Shown: positions 1 through 8,791 of the stretch, piece by piece
Position numbering within the stretch: position 1 is the first letter of the stretch
Layout: each line of letters opens with the position of its first letter
NCBI GenBank assembly: GCA_046727175.1
Contig: JBKPCD010000001.1
Coordinates: forward strand, 1 to 51,668
DNA from: JBKPCD01 sp046727175
GTDB lineage: Bacteria; Acidobacteriota; Vicinamibacteria; Vicinamibacterales; 2-12-FULL-66-21
Length of the DNA: 51,668 nucleotides
Direction: 5' to 3'
Made by a program: the position numbers and the translations under genes
Notes under the pieces: generated by a model
The model's input: only the letters and a program-made list of their open reading frames with translations
What the model was told of the DNA's origin: nothing
Database searches by the model: none

Positions 1-127
1 GGGGCCCCCCGCCCCCCCCCCACCCCACTCAACCGGTTAAACCCCGCGTTCGGGGCGCCGTCTCCCCCCCCCCCGGGGGGGGGGGGCCCGCCCGCCCCCC
101 CGCGACAGAGGGTGAGACAGCGGTTCG
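1..127. other. low-complexity G/C tracts at window edge
   Basis: The first 115 or so bases are runs of C and G, including a C-tract of about twelve followed directly by a G-tract of about twelve near 63-86. Nothing else in the window resembles this. It holds no gene. It is probably an assembly or sequencing artefact at a contig end, although a strong C/G hairpin 3' of the GH51 gene cannot be excluded. Confidence 0.6.
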
Positions 128-1774
128 TCATCCGAGTTCCATCGTCAGCCTCGTGACCGACGCCGGCGGAAAGCGATACGTCAGCACGCGACCCGCTGCG
201 CCCTCGATCCGATCCTCGCGAGGCTTCACCGTGTCGGGCCGATCGAACGTGTTGTGCGCGTGAATGTCCGGCGCCGAAATCGTCGTCGCCCGCGCCGAGG
301 AGATCGCCGCACCGCGAATCGCGATTTCGGTTTCGCGCGGCTCCGTCACGTGCGGGTTGACGACGCTCAGCGTCAACGTCCGATTCTTGATCGAGGCGGA
401 TCCGCTCAGACCCCAGAACGATCCCTTTGCGTCTACTCGATCGTACGAGATGCGCGGCGCCGCGAATGCCGTGCGGACGGACTGGCCGCCGACGTGCGAC
501 GCGTACGCTTCGAACACGTGGAACGTCGGCGTGGCCACGAATCGGTTCTCGTGCGCGAGGAACAGCGAGTGCAGGCAGTTGACGAGCTGCGCGACATTCG
601 CCATCGCGACCTTGTCCGCGTGGCGGTGAAAAATATCGAGCGTCAGGGCGGCAAGCAGCGCGTCGCGCATCGTCGACTGCTGACCGAAGAGGTGGCTTGG
701 GTCCACTTGCGTTCCCGGGCGGTGCCACGCGCCCCATTCGTCGACGACGAGCTTGATGCGGTGACGTCGATCGATCTCGCCCATGACGGCCCAGTGCCCG
801 GAAACGAGCGCGTCCATGCGATCCGCCTCGTTGAGCAGTTCGTACCATTCATCGTTGGTGAATTGCAGCGCGTCGCCCTTTCCGGCGTTCCAGTCCGTCG
901 TTGCCCCGCGGCTCACGTTCCACGAGTAATGGTGGAGCGCCCAGCCCCACAAGCCGTTCAGCGCGCCTTCACCCTTCTCGGTCAGCTTGGCCAGGAACCG
1001 GCGGGACCACGACAGGTCGCCGCTGTTCGGCCCCGAACCAACGAACGCGAGGTTGACGCCGTAACGCGGCACCCACGCCGTGTAACGGCGGAATTCCGTC
1101 GCGTACTCCTCGGGCGTGAAGTTGCCTCCGCATCCCCACGATTCGTTCCCGACGCCCCAGAACCGCACGCGAAACGGCTCGCGGTCGCCGCCCGCGCCTC
1201 TCAGATCGGCGAGCGTCGTGCTGCCGGCCGGGCTGTTGCAGTACTCAATCCACTGATAGAAGTCGCGCGGCGGGAGGCTGCGGAGATTCGCAGCGACATA
1301 CGGCTCGCCGCCGCACAGCCGGCACAATCGAATGAAGTCGTTCGTGCCGAACTGATTTGGCTCGTATTTGGCGGTTCCATCGGGGAGCGCCATGTCGTTC
1401 GCCCAGAAATTCGTCCGCCGCGGCCGTGCTGACCGCGGACCTGTGCCGTCGCGCCAATCGTAGCTGTCGGCGAAGCAGCCGCCGGGCCACCGGATTGCGC
1501 CGGGCGGCAGCCGGCGCATGTGATCGACGAGCGCGCGGCGAATTCCGCCGGTGTTTGGGATCGGCGATGCTTCGCCCACCCAGATTCCGTCGTACACCAC
1601 GCCACCGAGGTGCTCGACGAAGTGTCCGTACAGGTCGGCAGTTACCGGGCCGATCGGCTCGTCGATCAAGACTTCGATGTGCGCGTCAGCCGCCCGCGAG
1701 CTGCGCGGGGCGAGCACACACGCCGTCGTCGTGGCTGCGATGCGGAGGAAGTCACGTCGGTTACAGGCAGGCAT
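128..1774 (-). CDS. GH51-like alpha-L-arabinofuranosidase, Tat-exported
   Basis: Predicted to release terminal alpha-L-arabinofuranose from arabinan, arabinoxylan or pectin side chains outside the cytoplasm. The 548-residue product starts with a twin-arginine signal (NRRDFLRIAA, residues 5-14). Clan GH-A features are visible: acid/base Glu211 in WGVGNESWGCGG and the likely nucleophile Glu346 in VVDEWGAW. RWPGGCFADSYDW near residue 95 and the C-terminal beta-sandwich (about 440-548) also fit GH51. A GGAGG lies about 8 nt upstream of the ATG. It is divergent from the fucose/arabinose isomerase-like gene, which suggests pentose or deoxyhexose release followed by isomerisation. Other clan-A arabinofuranosidase families are the main alternative; substrate is inferred. 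Confidence 0.85.
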   Translation of the reverse strand: MPACNRRDFLRIAATTTACVLAPRSSRAADAHIEVLIDEPIGPVTADLYGHFVEHLGGVVYDGIWVGEASPIPNTGGIRRALVDHMRRLPPGAIRWPGGCFADSYDWRDGTGPRSARPRRTNFWANDMALPDGTAKYEPNQFGTNDFIRLCRLCGGEPYVAANLRSLPPRDFYQWIEYCNSPAGSTTLADLRGAGGDREPFRVRFWGVGNESWGCGGNFTPEEYATEFRRYTAWVPRYGVNLAFVGSGPNSGDLSWSRRFLAKLTEKGEGALNGLWGWALHHYSWNVSRGATTDWNAGKGDALQFTNDEWYELLNEADRMDALVSGHWAVMGEIDRRHRIKLVVDEWGAWHRPGTQVDPSHLFGQQSTMRDALLAALTLDIFHRHADKVAMANVAQLVNCLHSLFLAHENRFVATPTFHVFEAYASHVGGQSVRTAFAAPRISYDRVDAKGSFWGLSGSASIKNRTLTLSVVNPHVTEPRETEIAIRGAAISSARATTISAPDIHAHNTFDRPDTVKPREDRIEGAAGRVLTYRFPPASVTRLTMELG

Positions 1775-1855
1775 GGAGGAATGCCTCCGTCATGTCGCGC
1801 AGCATACCGTCGCGACGTCGCTTGTCAACGCGTATTCGAGATCGTGGCTGATGTT

Positions 1856-1884
1856 TTGCGGAGAGAAACGAATCGTCGTATGCT
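1856..1884 (+). promoter_or_regulatory. sigma70-like promoter for the isomerase gene
   Basis: TTGCGG at 1856-1861 is followed by exactly 17 nt and TATGCT at 1879-1884. Transcription would start near 1891, so the complete leader of the isomerase gene would be the word-repeat hairpin at 1891-1998. Consensus match only; the gene has no other obvious promoter in this gap. Confidence 0.4.
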
Positions 1885-1890
1885 CCGCTA

Positions 1891-1998
1891 CCGGGGTTCC
1901 AGGTACGCCGGTTCCCGGTTCCAAGGTGGTTCCCCGGTTCGCACCAGGAGCCTGGAACCAGGCCTGGAAAGCTGGAACCTGAGAACCAGGAACCTGAG
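1891..1998. repeat. family A word-repeat hairpin (GGTTC/GAACC) in the isomerase 5' leader
   Basis: The left part is made of GGTTCC-type words (1895-1939) and the right part of GGAACC-type words (1951-1994), so an RNA could fold into a long imperfect hairpin. The right arm ends directly at the Shine-Dalgarno-like GAGGAG (1995-2000) before the ATG at 2004. The same word family recurs at 19103, 24148, 31414 and 36837. This is the only copy in front of a gene instead of behind a stop codon. Confidence 0.75.
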
Positions 1999-2003
1999 GA
2001 GTT

Positions 2004-3419
2004 ATGCAACCGGTCACGTTGGGCGTTGTCATTGGCAATCGGGGATTCTTTCCGGCGCACCTCTGCTCGACGGGGCGGACCGAGGTGTTATCGGTTCTCG
2101 AGCAGGAAGGGATTCGCGCGGTCGCGCTCGCAGACGATGCGACGAAGTTCGGTGCGGTAGAGAGCTTGTCCGATGCGCGGGCCTGCGCGGATCTGTTTCG
2201 TGCGCAGCGCGACGCCATCGACGGCATCCTCGTCACACTGCCGAACTTCGGCGATGAGCGCGCCGTCGCGAACACGCTTCGATGGGCGGACCTTGGCGTT
2301 CCGGTGCTGGTCCACGCGTTCGCCGACGAAGATCAGCGCATGAGCGTCGAGTACCGGCGCGACAGCTTCTGCGGCAAGATGTCGGTCTGCAACAACCTGC
2401 GTCAGTACGGGATTCCGTACTCGCTTACCACGCTCCACACGACGCCACCTTCGAGCCGGACGTTTCGCGAGGATCTCCGCCGCTTCGCTGGCAGCTGTCG
2501 TGTCGTCGGTCGATTGAAGCGCGCGAGGATTGGCGCCGTCGGCGCGCGGCCGGCGGCCTTCAACACGGTCCGCTACAGCGAGAAACTACTGGAGCAGGCG
2601 GGCGTCTCGGTCGAAACGCTGGATCTGTCGGAGCTCCTTGGCTGGATCAATCGGATGGCGGACGCCGAACCCGATGTCCAGCAGAAGCTCGACGCGATTC
2701 AGGGCTACACCAGCACGAAATCGATCCCGACGCTGAGCGTCAAGAAAATGGCGAAGCTCGGCGTGGCACTGGATCGATGGATGGTCGAGAAGTCGCTGAC
2801 CGCGACGGCGATCCAGTGCTGGACGGCGCTCGAGGAGTTCTACGGCGTGGTGCCGTGCACGCTGATGAGCATGATGTCGAACTCGCTGCTGCCGAGCGCG
2901 TGCGAGACCGACATTGCCGGCCTCGTCGGGATGTACGTGCTCCAGGCGGCGTCCCAGCAGCCCGCCGCGCTCCTCGACTGGAACAACAACTTCGGCGACG
3001 ACCCGAACAAAGGCGTCGTCTTTCACTGCTCCAACCTGCCGAAGGCCTTCTTCAGCGAGCAGAAGATGGACTACCAGGCGATCATCGCGGGTACGGTGGG
3101 AAAGGAGAACACGTACGGCACAATCGTCGGCCGCGTCGCCCCCGGCCCGTTCACGTACTGCCGCGTCTCAACCAACGATCAACGCGGGATGATCTCGGGC
3201 TACGTGGGGGAGGGAACGTTCACCGACGATCGGCTGGAGACCTTCGGCGGCTACGGCGTAATCGAGGTGCCGGAGTTCCAGAAGCTGCTGCAGTTCATCT
3301 GCCGCCGCGGATTCGAGCACCACGTTGCCGCGACGAGAGCGAACGTGGCCAGCGCGATCGAGGATGCGCTGACCACGTACAAGGGATGGGATGTGTATCG
3401 ACACGCGTCTCAGGCTTAG
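2004..3419 (+). CDS. L-fucose/L-arabinose isomerase family protein
   Basis: A 471-residue protein of the fucose isomerase-like fold. It probably acts in the cytoplasm on a free aldose, interconverting it with the ketose. Family-like features are the N-terminal Rossmann-like part (GVVIGNRGFFP; DGILVTLPNFGDE), the central AIQCWTALEEFYGVVPCTLMS segment and LLDWNNNFGDD, whose acidic residues fit metal binding. There is no signal peptide. The start is supported by GAGGAG 4 nt upstream. It lies divergent from the GH51 gene and its stop codon runs into a family B hairpin. The family is broad and not every member has been shown to isomerise sugar, so the exact substrate (L-arabinose, L-fucose or another) is open. 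Confidence 0.8.
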   Translation: MQPVTLGVVIGNRGFFPAHLCSTGRTEVLSVLEQEGIRAVALADDATKFGAVESLSDARACADLFRAQRDAIDGILVTLPNFGDERAVANTLRWADLGVPVLVHAFADEDQRMSVEYRRDSFCGKMSVCNNLRQYGIPYSLTTLHTTPPSSRTFREDLRRFAGSCRVVGRLKRARIGAVGARPAAFNTVRYSEKLLEQAGVSVETLDLSELLGWINRMADAEPDVQQKLDAIQGYTSTKSIPTLSVKKMAKLGVALDRWMVEKSLTATAIQCWTALEEFYGVVPCTLMSMMSNSLLPSACETDIAGLVGMYVLQAASQQPAALLDWNNNFGDDPNKGVVFHCSNLPKAFFSEQKMDYQAIIAGTVGKENTYGTIVGRVAPGPFTYCRVSTNDQRGMISGYVGEGTFTDDRLETFGGYGVIEVPEFQKLLQFICRRGFEHHVAATRANVASAIEDALTTYKGWDVYRHASQA

Positions 3420-3492
3420 GGCTTTGGGCTCTTGGCTCCCAAAGCCCAAGCCCAAAGCCCAAAACCCCTGAGCCGGCCTGGAGCCAAGAGCC
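3415..3492. repeat. family B word-repeat hairpin (GGGCTTT/AAAGCCC) at stop codon
   Basis: The word GGGCTTTGGGCT (3419-3430) begins on the last base of the isomerase TAG and pairs perfectly with AGCCCAAAGCCC (3449-3460). A second perfect 13-bp pair is GGCTCTTGGCTCC (3427-3439) with GGAGCCAAGAGCC (3480-3492), so two alternative foldings compete. The element fills the gap between the convergent isomerase and receptor genes. There is no T-run, so it is not a classical intrinsic terminator. Confidence 0.8.
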
Positions 3493-3500
3493 GACCGCCG

Positions 3501-6500
3501 CTAGAACACCACGCGGACTCCCAGCTGAATGTCCCGCGGCTTCATCACCGTGCTCGAATCGAGGTTGTTCAATTTCGCGAACGAGGCGTTCGTCGGCCCG
3601 AGCGTCACGTTACCGACATTGAACAGTGTGTAGTTCGTCGCGTTGAGCGCCTCGACCCTCACCTGCAGACGCGTTCGTCCCATCTCGAAATTCTTCGTCA
3701 GGCCGAGATCGAGCAGGTGGTGGTTCATGAAGCGGACGCTCTCGATCGTGGTCGGGAAACGCCGGATATTCGCGGCGCCCATCGGAATGAAATTCGTGTC
3801 CTGGAAAGTGATGACCTGCCCCTGCGCGTTGGTGATCGGCTGACCGTTCACCGTGTAGAAGCACGTCGTGTCGAAGATCGGGATGTCCACACCGTAGATC
3901 TGCCCAGAACCGTCCTTCCCCCACTGCGATTTCAGGCCTGAGGGCGATCCGCAGGATGGATCGTAGTACGTATTGTTGTTCCACGTCAGCGGCTGCCCCG
4001 TCTGCCATTCGTACTTCGCGGCGAACTGCCAGCCGCCGAGCACCGCGTTCGTGAGGCCGTTCCACCCGTCGCCGAATCTCCGCCCCTTTCCGAACGGCAG
4101 CTCCAGCACGCTCGCAAACGTGACGCGATGTGGACGATCGACCGGGGAGACGCGATCCTCGAGGTCCTCCCACGGGTTGAGCGGCGCGACCTTCTCGCGC
4201 AGCCGCGACCACGTGTACGAGCTCATGATCATCACGCCCTTCGTGAATCGCTTGTCGAGTCGTACGACGACGCCGTGATACGTGTTCGCGCCGCGATAGG
4301 TCTCGAGGTTGAGCGTGTCGAACTGCGGGTACTGCAACAGCAGCCTGCGCCTGGCGATCGTCGTGCCGTTCGAGCCGGGGTTCTCCGGGAACAGACCCTG
4401 AAATGGATTCGAAACGACCTGCGAGAGGAACGTCTCCGCGGCAGCGTCGCGCGTGGCGCTCTGCGTTCGGTACTGCTGCGGGATGTAATTCTGCGCCTCG
4501 AGGATCGGAAGGTTCTGGCCATGCTGGCCGAGATAAGAGATCTCGGTGACCATGTTCCACGGCAGCTCTCGCTCGATGCCGATGCTGTAGCGCCAGTACT
4601 GCGGGTTTTTCCGGGTCGTGGAGAAGATCGTGCCGGGGCTGCCGCCAAGATTCGTGAGGAGACCCAGACTCGAGCCAACCGGCTGAAGGAGCTGTCCGCT
4701 CGGTACGGGGTTGCTCAGCGTGCCCTGGAACGTCAGCCCGCTGTCGGTCGTCACAGGCACGGGCGTGTCCTGCGCATAGCCGCGCTGATTGATCGGATTG
4801 TTGAGGCCGGGAACGCCCGTGATTTGGAATGGTGCGACGTAGAGGCCGGCGCCGCCACGGACGACGTTCTTCGCGCCCAACTTGTAGGTGAAGCCGAGGC
4901 GCGGCTGAATGTTGTTCTTGTCAGCGTCCCAGATGTACGGCTCGTCATCGCTCAGATACTGGTACCCGCCGACGACCCGACCGGCGAACTCCTGCGCGGA
5001 GAATGGGACGCCGGCGGGAGGCGATGCGGCGTAACGCGTCGCAACCTGCGCCTGAATCGGATTGGGGGTCGTCACATCGAAACCGCGAACGTTGCGGTTC
5101 TCCTTCTCTTTCATTCCCAGCTCGTAGTCGTAGCGGAGTCCGAGGTTCACAGTGAGGTTGGATGTGACTCGCCAGTCGTCCTGCACGAAGACCCCGTGGC
5201 TCGTGACGGAGTACTCCTGCTCGGGCCGAATCTCGACGCGGCCGGCCGTCGGGATCCCAAGGACGAATGCCGCAATGCCCTGGCCGTACTGGCCCGTCAC
5301 ATTGTTCGCCAAGCGCGTGTACGTGCCGTCGAAATTGTAGTAGCCGCCGCGGAAGCCCTGATTGACTTCCTTCTGCTGGAGCTGGCGCCAGTCGTACCCG
5401 ATCTTGAACGAGTGATTTCCGACAATCTTGTTGAGCGTCGGAGTGAACTGGACGTTGTAGAAGGGTTGGACGCGCCCAGTGTTGAACCCGTTCTGCTGGC
5501 CGCCGAGGATCGCCACGCGTCCTGCCGTCCCCAGGGTGCCCGCTTCGACGTCGAAGCGTGGAATGTGATCGTACTCGCCGAGCAGCGCGAGCACACTGCT
5601 CGAGTACCCGAGCGAGGCCAGGTCGAACGACTCGTGCGGCGTCTGATCATCGTTGAACTTCAGCCAGCTGCCTTTGACGTCGAGGATCAGCGTCGGCGAG
5701 AGAATGGCCGTATGACCCACGGCGACATTGTGGTTGTAGCGGTCCGTCGCACCCTGCGTGATCGGATTGAACGCGAAGTTGTAGCGCTCCTCGCGCCGGA
5801 AGTTCTCGATGTAACGGACGTACGTCTTGTTGCTCGGCGTCCACTCCTGGTCGACGCGGCCCATGTAGAACCAGTAGCCGTAGGTCCAGGGCTGCTCGGC
5901 GAAGTAGTTCTGTGACAAATCCGCAGCGGGTGTCTGGTTCGGCAGCGGAAACTGCTTCAGCACGTTCGCGGCGATCGGGTTGATTAGGTTCGACGGGATG
6001 ATGTTCCCCGCGAATGGCTGTCGCGTGATGGTTCCTCCGACGTTTTGCGCGGTGAACGGGTTGTAGATCTGGACGCCCCGCGAGAGCAACTCGGAAAAGT
6101 CGCCGGCCCGCATTTTCTCGGTCGGCACCGAGGTCGTCACCGCTTCGATCGTGTCGTCCTGGAGCTTCTCGAACGACCCCATGAAGAACGTCTTGTTTCG
6201 TTTGATGGGTCCCGAGACCGTCGCGCTGTACCGGTTGTAGTCGCGCGGCGTCTTGCCGGTGCCGAGGCGGTTCGAGGCGAAGAGGTTCGCCGATCGCGAA
6301 TCGTCACGATTGTAGTACGACGCCGCCACGCGCATCGCATTGCCGCCGCTCCTGAGCGCCAGGTTGACGTTTCCCGCGCCCGTGTGACCGATCTGTGCGT
6401 CGTAGGCTGCCGCTTCGACCTTGAACTCCTGAATGGCGTCGGCCGGGGGCTGAATCGCAACGCGTGCCTGCGATCCGACGTTGCTCGATCCGTCGATCGT

Positions 6501-7112
6501 GAACTCGCTGTTGATCGTTCCACTCACCGTCAGCCCGCGGAGGTTGTCGTTGTCCATCGGCCGCTGGAGCGCGTACGAGCGCTCGAACGTCGCGCCGCCC
6601 ACCAGGCGCGTCAGCCCGTACGCGGTGCCGTCGCCGAGCGGAATCTCCTGAATCAGCTTGCTGTCGATGACCTGACCGAGGGTCGCCGAGCCCGTCTCGA
6701 GCAGCGGCGAATCTGCGGTCACCTGCACCTCCTCGGTGATACCCCCGGCCTCGAGCGTGAAATCGAGCTGCGTGCGATCGCCGACGCGAACCTCCACGCG
6801 GTCGCGCAACGCCTTCTTGAACCCGCTCAACTCGGCGGAGACACGATACGTGCTGGGGGTGACGTAGAGAATCGTGTACTGCCCGTTTTCGTTCGTGATC
6901 GCGGTCGCCGTCGAATTCGTCTCGAGGTTGATGACGGTAACGGTCACGCCTGGCAGGACGCCGCCAGACGAATCGATGACGCGTCCCGTGATGGTGGCGC
7001 GCGACTCCTGCGCTGCGGCGCGCGCCGTGAAAAGCAGCATCGAGCAGACGAGCAGCATAGACGCGCTTCGCTGCTGCGCCCTCCCGCTCCAGCTTCTTCT
7101 CAGCGAGTCCAT
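3501..7112 (-). CDS. Oar-like TonB-dependent receptor with carboxypeptidase-regulatory-like domain
   Basis: Outer-membrane receptor of about 1203 residues, predicted to import oligosaccharides or other large substrates using TonB energy. Residues 1-35 form a signal peptide ending RAAAQ. An Ig-like carboxypeptidase-regulatory domain follows (about 38-120: ATITGRVIDSSGGVLPGVTVTV, then GQYTILYVTPSTYRVSAELSGFKK). Next come a plug (about 125-260) and a long beta-barrel with LRYDYELG and YVRYIENFRREER segments, ending LGVRVVF with a terminal Phe. I chose the ATG at 7112 because GAGGAGGAGG lies directly upstream; the longer reading to 7358 only translates the GC-rich leader element. It is divergent from a sugar-sensing regulator, which probably controls it. 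No SusD-like partner was seen. Confidence 0.9.
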   Translation of the reverse strand: MDSLRRSWSGRAQQRSASMLLVCSMLLFTARAAAQESRATITGRVIDSSGGVLPGVTVTVINLETNSTATAITNENGQYTILYVTPSTYRVSAELSGFKKALRDRVEVRVGDRTQLDFTLEAGGITEEVQVTADSPLLETGSATLGQVIDSKLIQEIPLGDGTAYGLTRLVGGATFERSYALQRPMDNDNLRGLTVSGTINSEFTIDGSSNVGSQARVAIQPPADAIQEFKVEAAAYDAQIGHTGAGNVNLALRSGGNAMRVAASYYNRDDSRSANLFASNRLGTGKTPRDYNRYSATVSGPIKRNKTFFMGSFEKLQDDTIEAVTTSVPTEKMRAGDFSELLSRGVQIYNPFTAQNVGGTITRQPFAGNIIPSNLINPIAANVLKQFPLPNQTPAADLSQNYFAEQPWTYGYWFYMGRVDQEWTPSNKTYVRYIENFRREERYNFAFNPITQGATDRYNHNVAVGHTAILSPTLILDVKGSWLKFNDDQTPHESFDLASLGYSSSVLALLGEYDHIPRFDVEAGTLGTAGRVAILGGQQNGFNTGRVQPFYNVQFTPTLNKIVGNHSFKIGYDWRQLQQKEVNQGFRGGYYNFDGTYTRLANNVTGQYGQGIAAFVLGIPTAGRVEIRPEQEYSVTSHGVFVQDDWRVTSNLTVNLGLRYDYELGMKEKENRNVRGFDVTTPNPIQAQVATRYAASPPAGVPFSAQEFAGRVVGGYQYLSDDEPYIWDADKNNIQPRLGFTYKLGAKNVVRGGAGLYVAPFQITGVPGLNNPINQRGYAQDTPVPVTTDSGLTFQGTLSNPVPSGQLLQPVGSSLGLLTNLGGSPGTIFSTTRKNPQYWRYSIGIERELPWNMVTEISYLGQHGQNLPILEAQNYIPQQYRTQSATRDAAAETFLSQVVSNPFQGLFPENPGSNGTTIARRRLLLQYPQFDTLNLETYRGANTYHGVVVRLDKRFTKGVMIMSSYTWSRLREKVAPLNPWEDLEDRVSPVDRPHRVTFASVLELPFGKGRRFGDGWNGLTNAVLGGWQFAAKYEWQTGQPLTWNNNTYYDPSCGSPSGLKSQWGKDGSGQIYGVDIPIFDTTCFYTVNGQPITNAQGQVITFQDTNFIPMGAANIRRFPTTIESVRFMNHHLLDLGLTKNFEMGRTRLQVRVEALNATNYTLFNVGNVTLGPTNASFAKLNNLDSSTVMKPRDIQLGVRVVF

Positions 7113-7128
7113 AGCCTCCTCCTCGTTT

Positions 7129-7216
7129 GATCCGGGGACTTCGTCCCCGGATCCGTCTCGCCGTCGCTCGCGGGCGGGGTTCTCCGGCGCGCGTTTTGCG
7201 CGCGTTGGGTGAGGCC
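7129..7216 (-). repeat. GC-rich leader element, copy E1 (receptor 1)
   Basis: This lies between the divergent receptor and regulator genes and forms most of the receptor's 5' leader. Read towards the receptor it contains CCAACGCGCGCAAAACGCG, then CCCGCGAGCGACGGCG, then a perfect 10-bp hairpin (GATCCGGGGA at 7129-7138 with TCCCCGGATC at 7144-7153), followed by the purine-rich ribosome-binding site. The same blocks in the same order precede the second receptor (27841-27937), and related copies precede the DUF421 gene (13321-13565). The rest of the 7113-7450 gap holds the candidate operator listed next. Confidence 0.7.
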
Positions 7217-7361
7217 CCTCGACGCACACCGACACGGCCCCGCAGGTGCTCAGAGTCCGCCGAAGTGGACTCGTTCGCAAGCGACTCGCGGCGGCGCCCC
7301 TCGGTTTTTCACCTGCGAACGGCGGTGGGCGAGGGTTCCCGCGGGCGCGCGGTGCCAATCC

Positions 7362-7396
7362 AGCGGTTTCGCGCGCAATACTGGCGCAAACGCGCT
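7362..7396. promoter_or_regulatory. candidate operator (imperfect inverted repeat) upstream of the regulator
   Basis: AGCGGTTTCGCGC (7362-7374) and GCGCAAACGCGCT (7384-7396) form an imperfect inverted repeat in the gap between receptor and regulator. It is a plausible binding site for the regulator or another dimeric repressor. A -10-like TATACA lies at 7434-7439 but is very close to the ATG at 7451 and has no matching -35. Pattern only; no binding evidence. Confidence 0.25.
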
Positions 7397-7450
7397 CGAT
7401 TGAGCGGCGTAGCCATTCCGTTCGATGTTGTGCTATACAAAACGTCGCAC

Positions 7451-8620
7451 ATGACTACGGATCCCCCGCTCGGCGCCTCGGGTCGGCCTGCCCGACACGA
7501 TTTCTACCTGGTGAAATCGCTCGTTCACGCGACCGAGATTCTCGGGGCCTTCCAGCACTCGGGCGAGAGCCTCCGGTTGTGCGACGTCATGATGCGCACC
7601 GGTTTCGGCAAGGGAATGTGTTTCCGCCTTCTGTACACCCTTCGGCACTGCGGCTTCATCGAGAAGGTCGAGAACAATCGCTATCGTCTGACGTCCGAGA
7701 TCCGGCGAAAGAAGAAGTACCGGATTGGCTACGCGGCGCAGGGGCAGGACAGCTCGTTCGCGCGCGAAGTCCACGACGGGCTCGTTCGGGCCGCGGAGCA
7801 TGAGCACATCGAGCTCATCGTCGTGGACAACCGGTATCAGGCGAAGGTTGCGCTCAAGAACTCGGAGCTGCTGATCCGCGACGGTGTCGATCTGGTGATC
7901 GAGTTCCAGACCGACGAAGCCGTCGCGCCCGCGATCGCCTCGAAGTACCGCGAGGCGAACATCCCGATGATCGCGATCGACATCCCGCATCCGGGAGCGA
8001 CCTACTTCGGCGCGAACAACTACGAAGCTGGGCTGCTGGCGGGGCGCCATCTGGCGCGGTGGGCTCGGCAGCAGTGGAGCGGCAAGGTCGACGAGATCCT
8101 GCTGCTCGAGCTCGCGCGCGCGGGATCGCTGCCGGCCTCGCGCGTGCGCGGCGTGCTCGCCGGCATCCGTGAGGTGGTGCACGAGGCCGCGAACTGGCCC
8201 GTCGTGTCGATCGATGCGGACGGTCAGTTCAAGACCGCGCTCGAGCGCGTTCGGAAACACCTGCGGGAGTCGAAGAGCTCGCACATCCTCGTCGGCGCCG
8301 TCAACGATCCGAGCGCGCTCGGCGCCGCGCGCGCGTTTCAGGAGGCCGGCCGCGGCACGAGCTGCGCGATCGTCGGTCAGAACGCGGAGCCCGACGCGCG
8401 CGCCGAGCTGCGCGAGCCGCGCACGCCGCTCATCGCGTCGGTCGGGTACTTTCCTGAAAAGTACGGCGACGGGTTGATTCGCCTCGCGCTCGAGATCCTC
8501 GGCCGTCGTCCCGTGCCTCCCGCGGTATTCGTCAAGCACCAGATCATCACGCGCGAGAACGTCGATCACTTCTATCCGAACGACGCGCTCATGCACGTCG
8601 AAACGTACGCGCGGTTCTGA
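7451..8620 (+). CDS. hybrid regulator: IclR-type winged HTH fused to periplasmic-binding-protein-like sugar sensor
   Basis: A predicted cytoplasmic, ligand-responsive transcription factor of about 389 residues. The N-terminus (about 15-75: YLVKSLVHATEILGAF, then FGKGMCFRLLYTL and the wing NNRYRLT) reads as an IclR-type winged helix. From about residue 85 to the end it resembles the two-lobed type I binding domain of LacI-like and ABC sugar-binding proteins (VDLVIEFQTDEAVAPAIASKYREANIPMIAIDIPHPGA is typical). Classic LacI regulators have a different HTH and IclR proteins a different effector domain, so the combination is unusual. The ATG at 7451 places the HTH near the N-terminus; the longer frame from 7127 has no domain. 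It is divergent from the Oar-like receptor and probably regulates it and the nearby sugar genes. Confidence 0.8.
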   Translation: MTTDPPLGASGRPARHDFYLVKSLVHATEILGAFQHSGESLRLCDVMMRTGFGKGMCFRLLYTLRHCGFIEKVENNRYRLTSEIRRKKKYRIGYAAQGQDSSFAREVHDGLVRAAEHEHIELIVVDNRYQAKVALKNSELLIRDGVDLVIEFQTDEAVAPAIASKYREANIPMIAIDIPHPGATYFGANNYEAGLLAGRHLARWARQQWSGKVDEILLLELARAGSLPASRVRGVLAGIREVVHEAANWPVVSIDADGQFKTALERVRKHLRESKSSHILVGAVNDPSALGAARAFQEAGRGTSCAIVGQNAEPDARAELREPRTPLIASVGYFPEKYGDGLIRLALEILGRRPVPPAVFVKHQIITRENVDHFYPNDALMHVETYARF

Positions 8621-8638
8621 CGCTGATGCGCCCTGTCA

Positions 8639-8661
8639 GCTTGGGCTCAGGGCTTTGGGCT
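8639..8661. repeat. family B word-repeat, single arm
   Basis: Words of the GGGCTCA/GGGCTTTGGGCT type begin 18 nt after the stop codon of the regulator gene. No complementary arm follows, so this is a half element. The rest of the 8621-8791 gap contains nothing I can identify. Confidence 0.55.
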
Positions 8662-8791
8662 GATCGCACGCGATCGGTCCGCAGTATGTCCGCGAAGCGC
8701 TCGACATGGTGAAGCGCAGGCCAGCTAACCTGACCGCGTTTCCGGTCCAGCGGACAGACCGCGAGAGCGCGACAGCGCCGCTCGAAGCTCC

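Noticed and set aside
4128..5915. 595-codon plus-strand frame opposite the first TonB receptor
   Set aside because: Antisense of a well-supported receptor; Arg- and Val-rich with no motif.
7113..7358. 82-residue N-terminal extension of the first TonB receptor
   Set aside because: It would put a Pro/Arg-rich stretch before a good signal peptide; the strong ribosome-binding site is just before the ATG at 7112.
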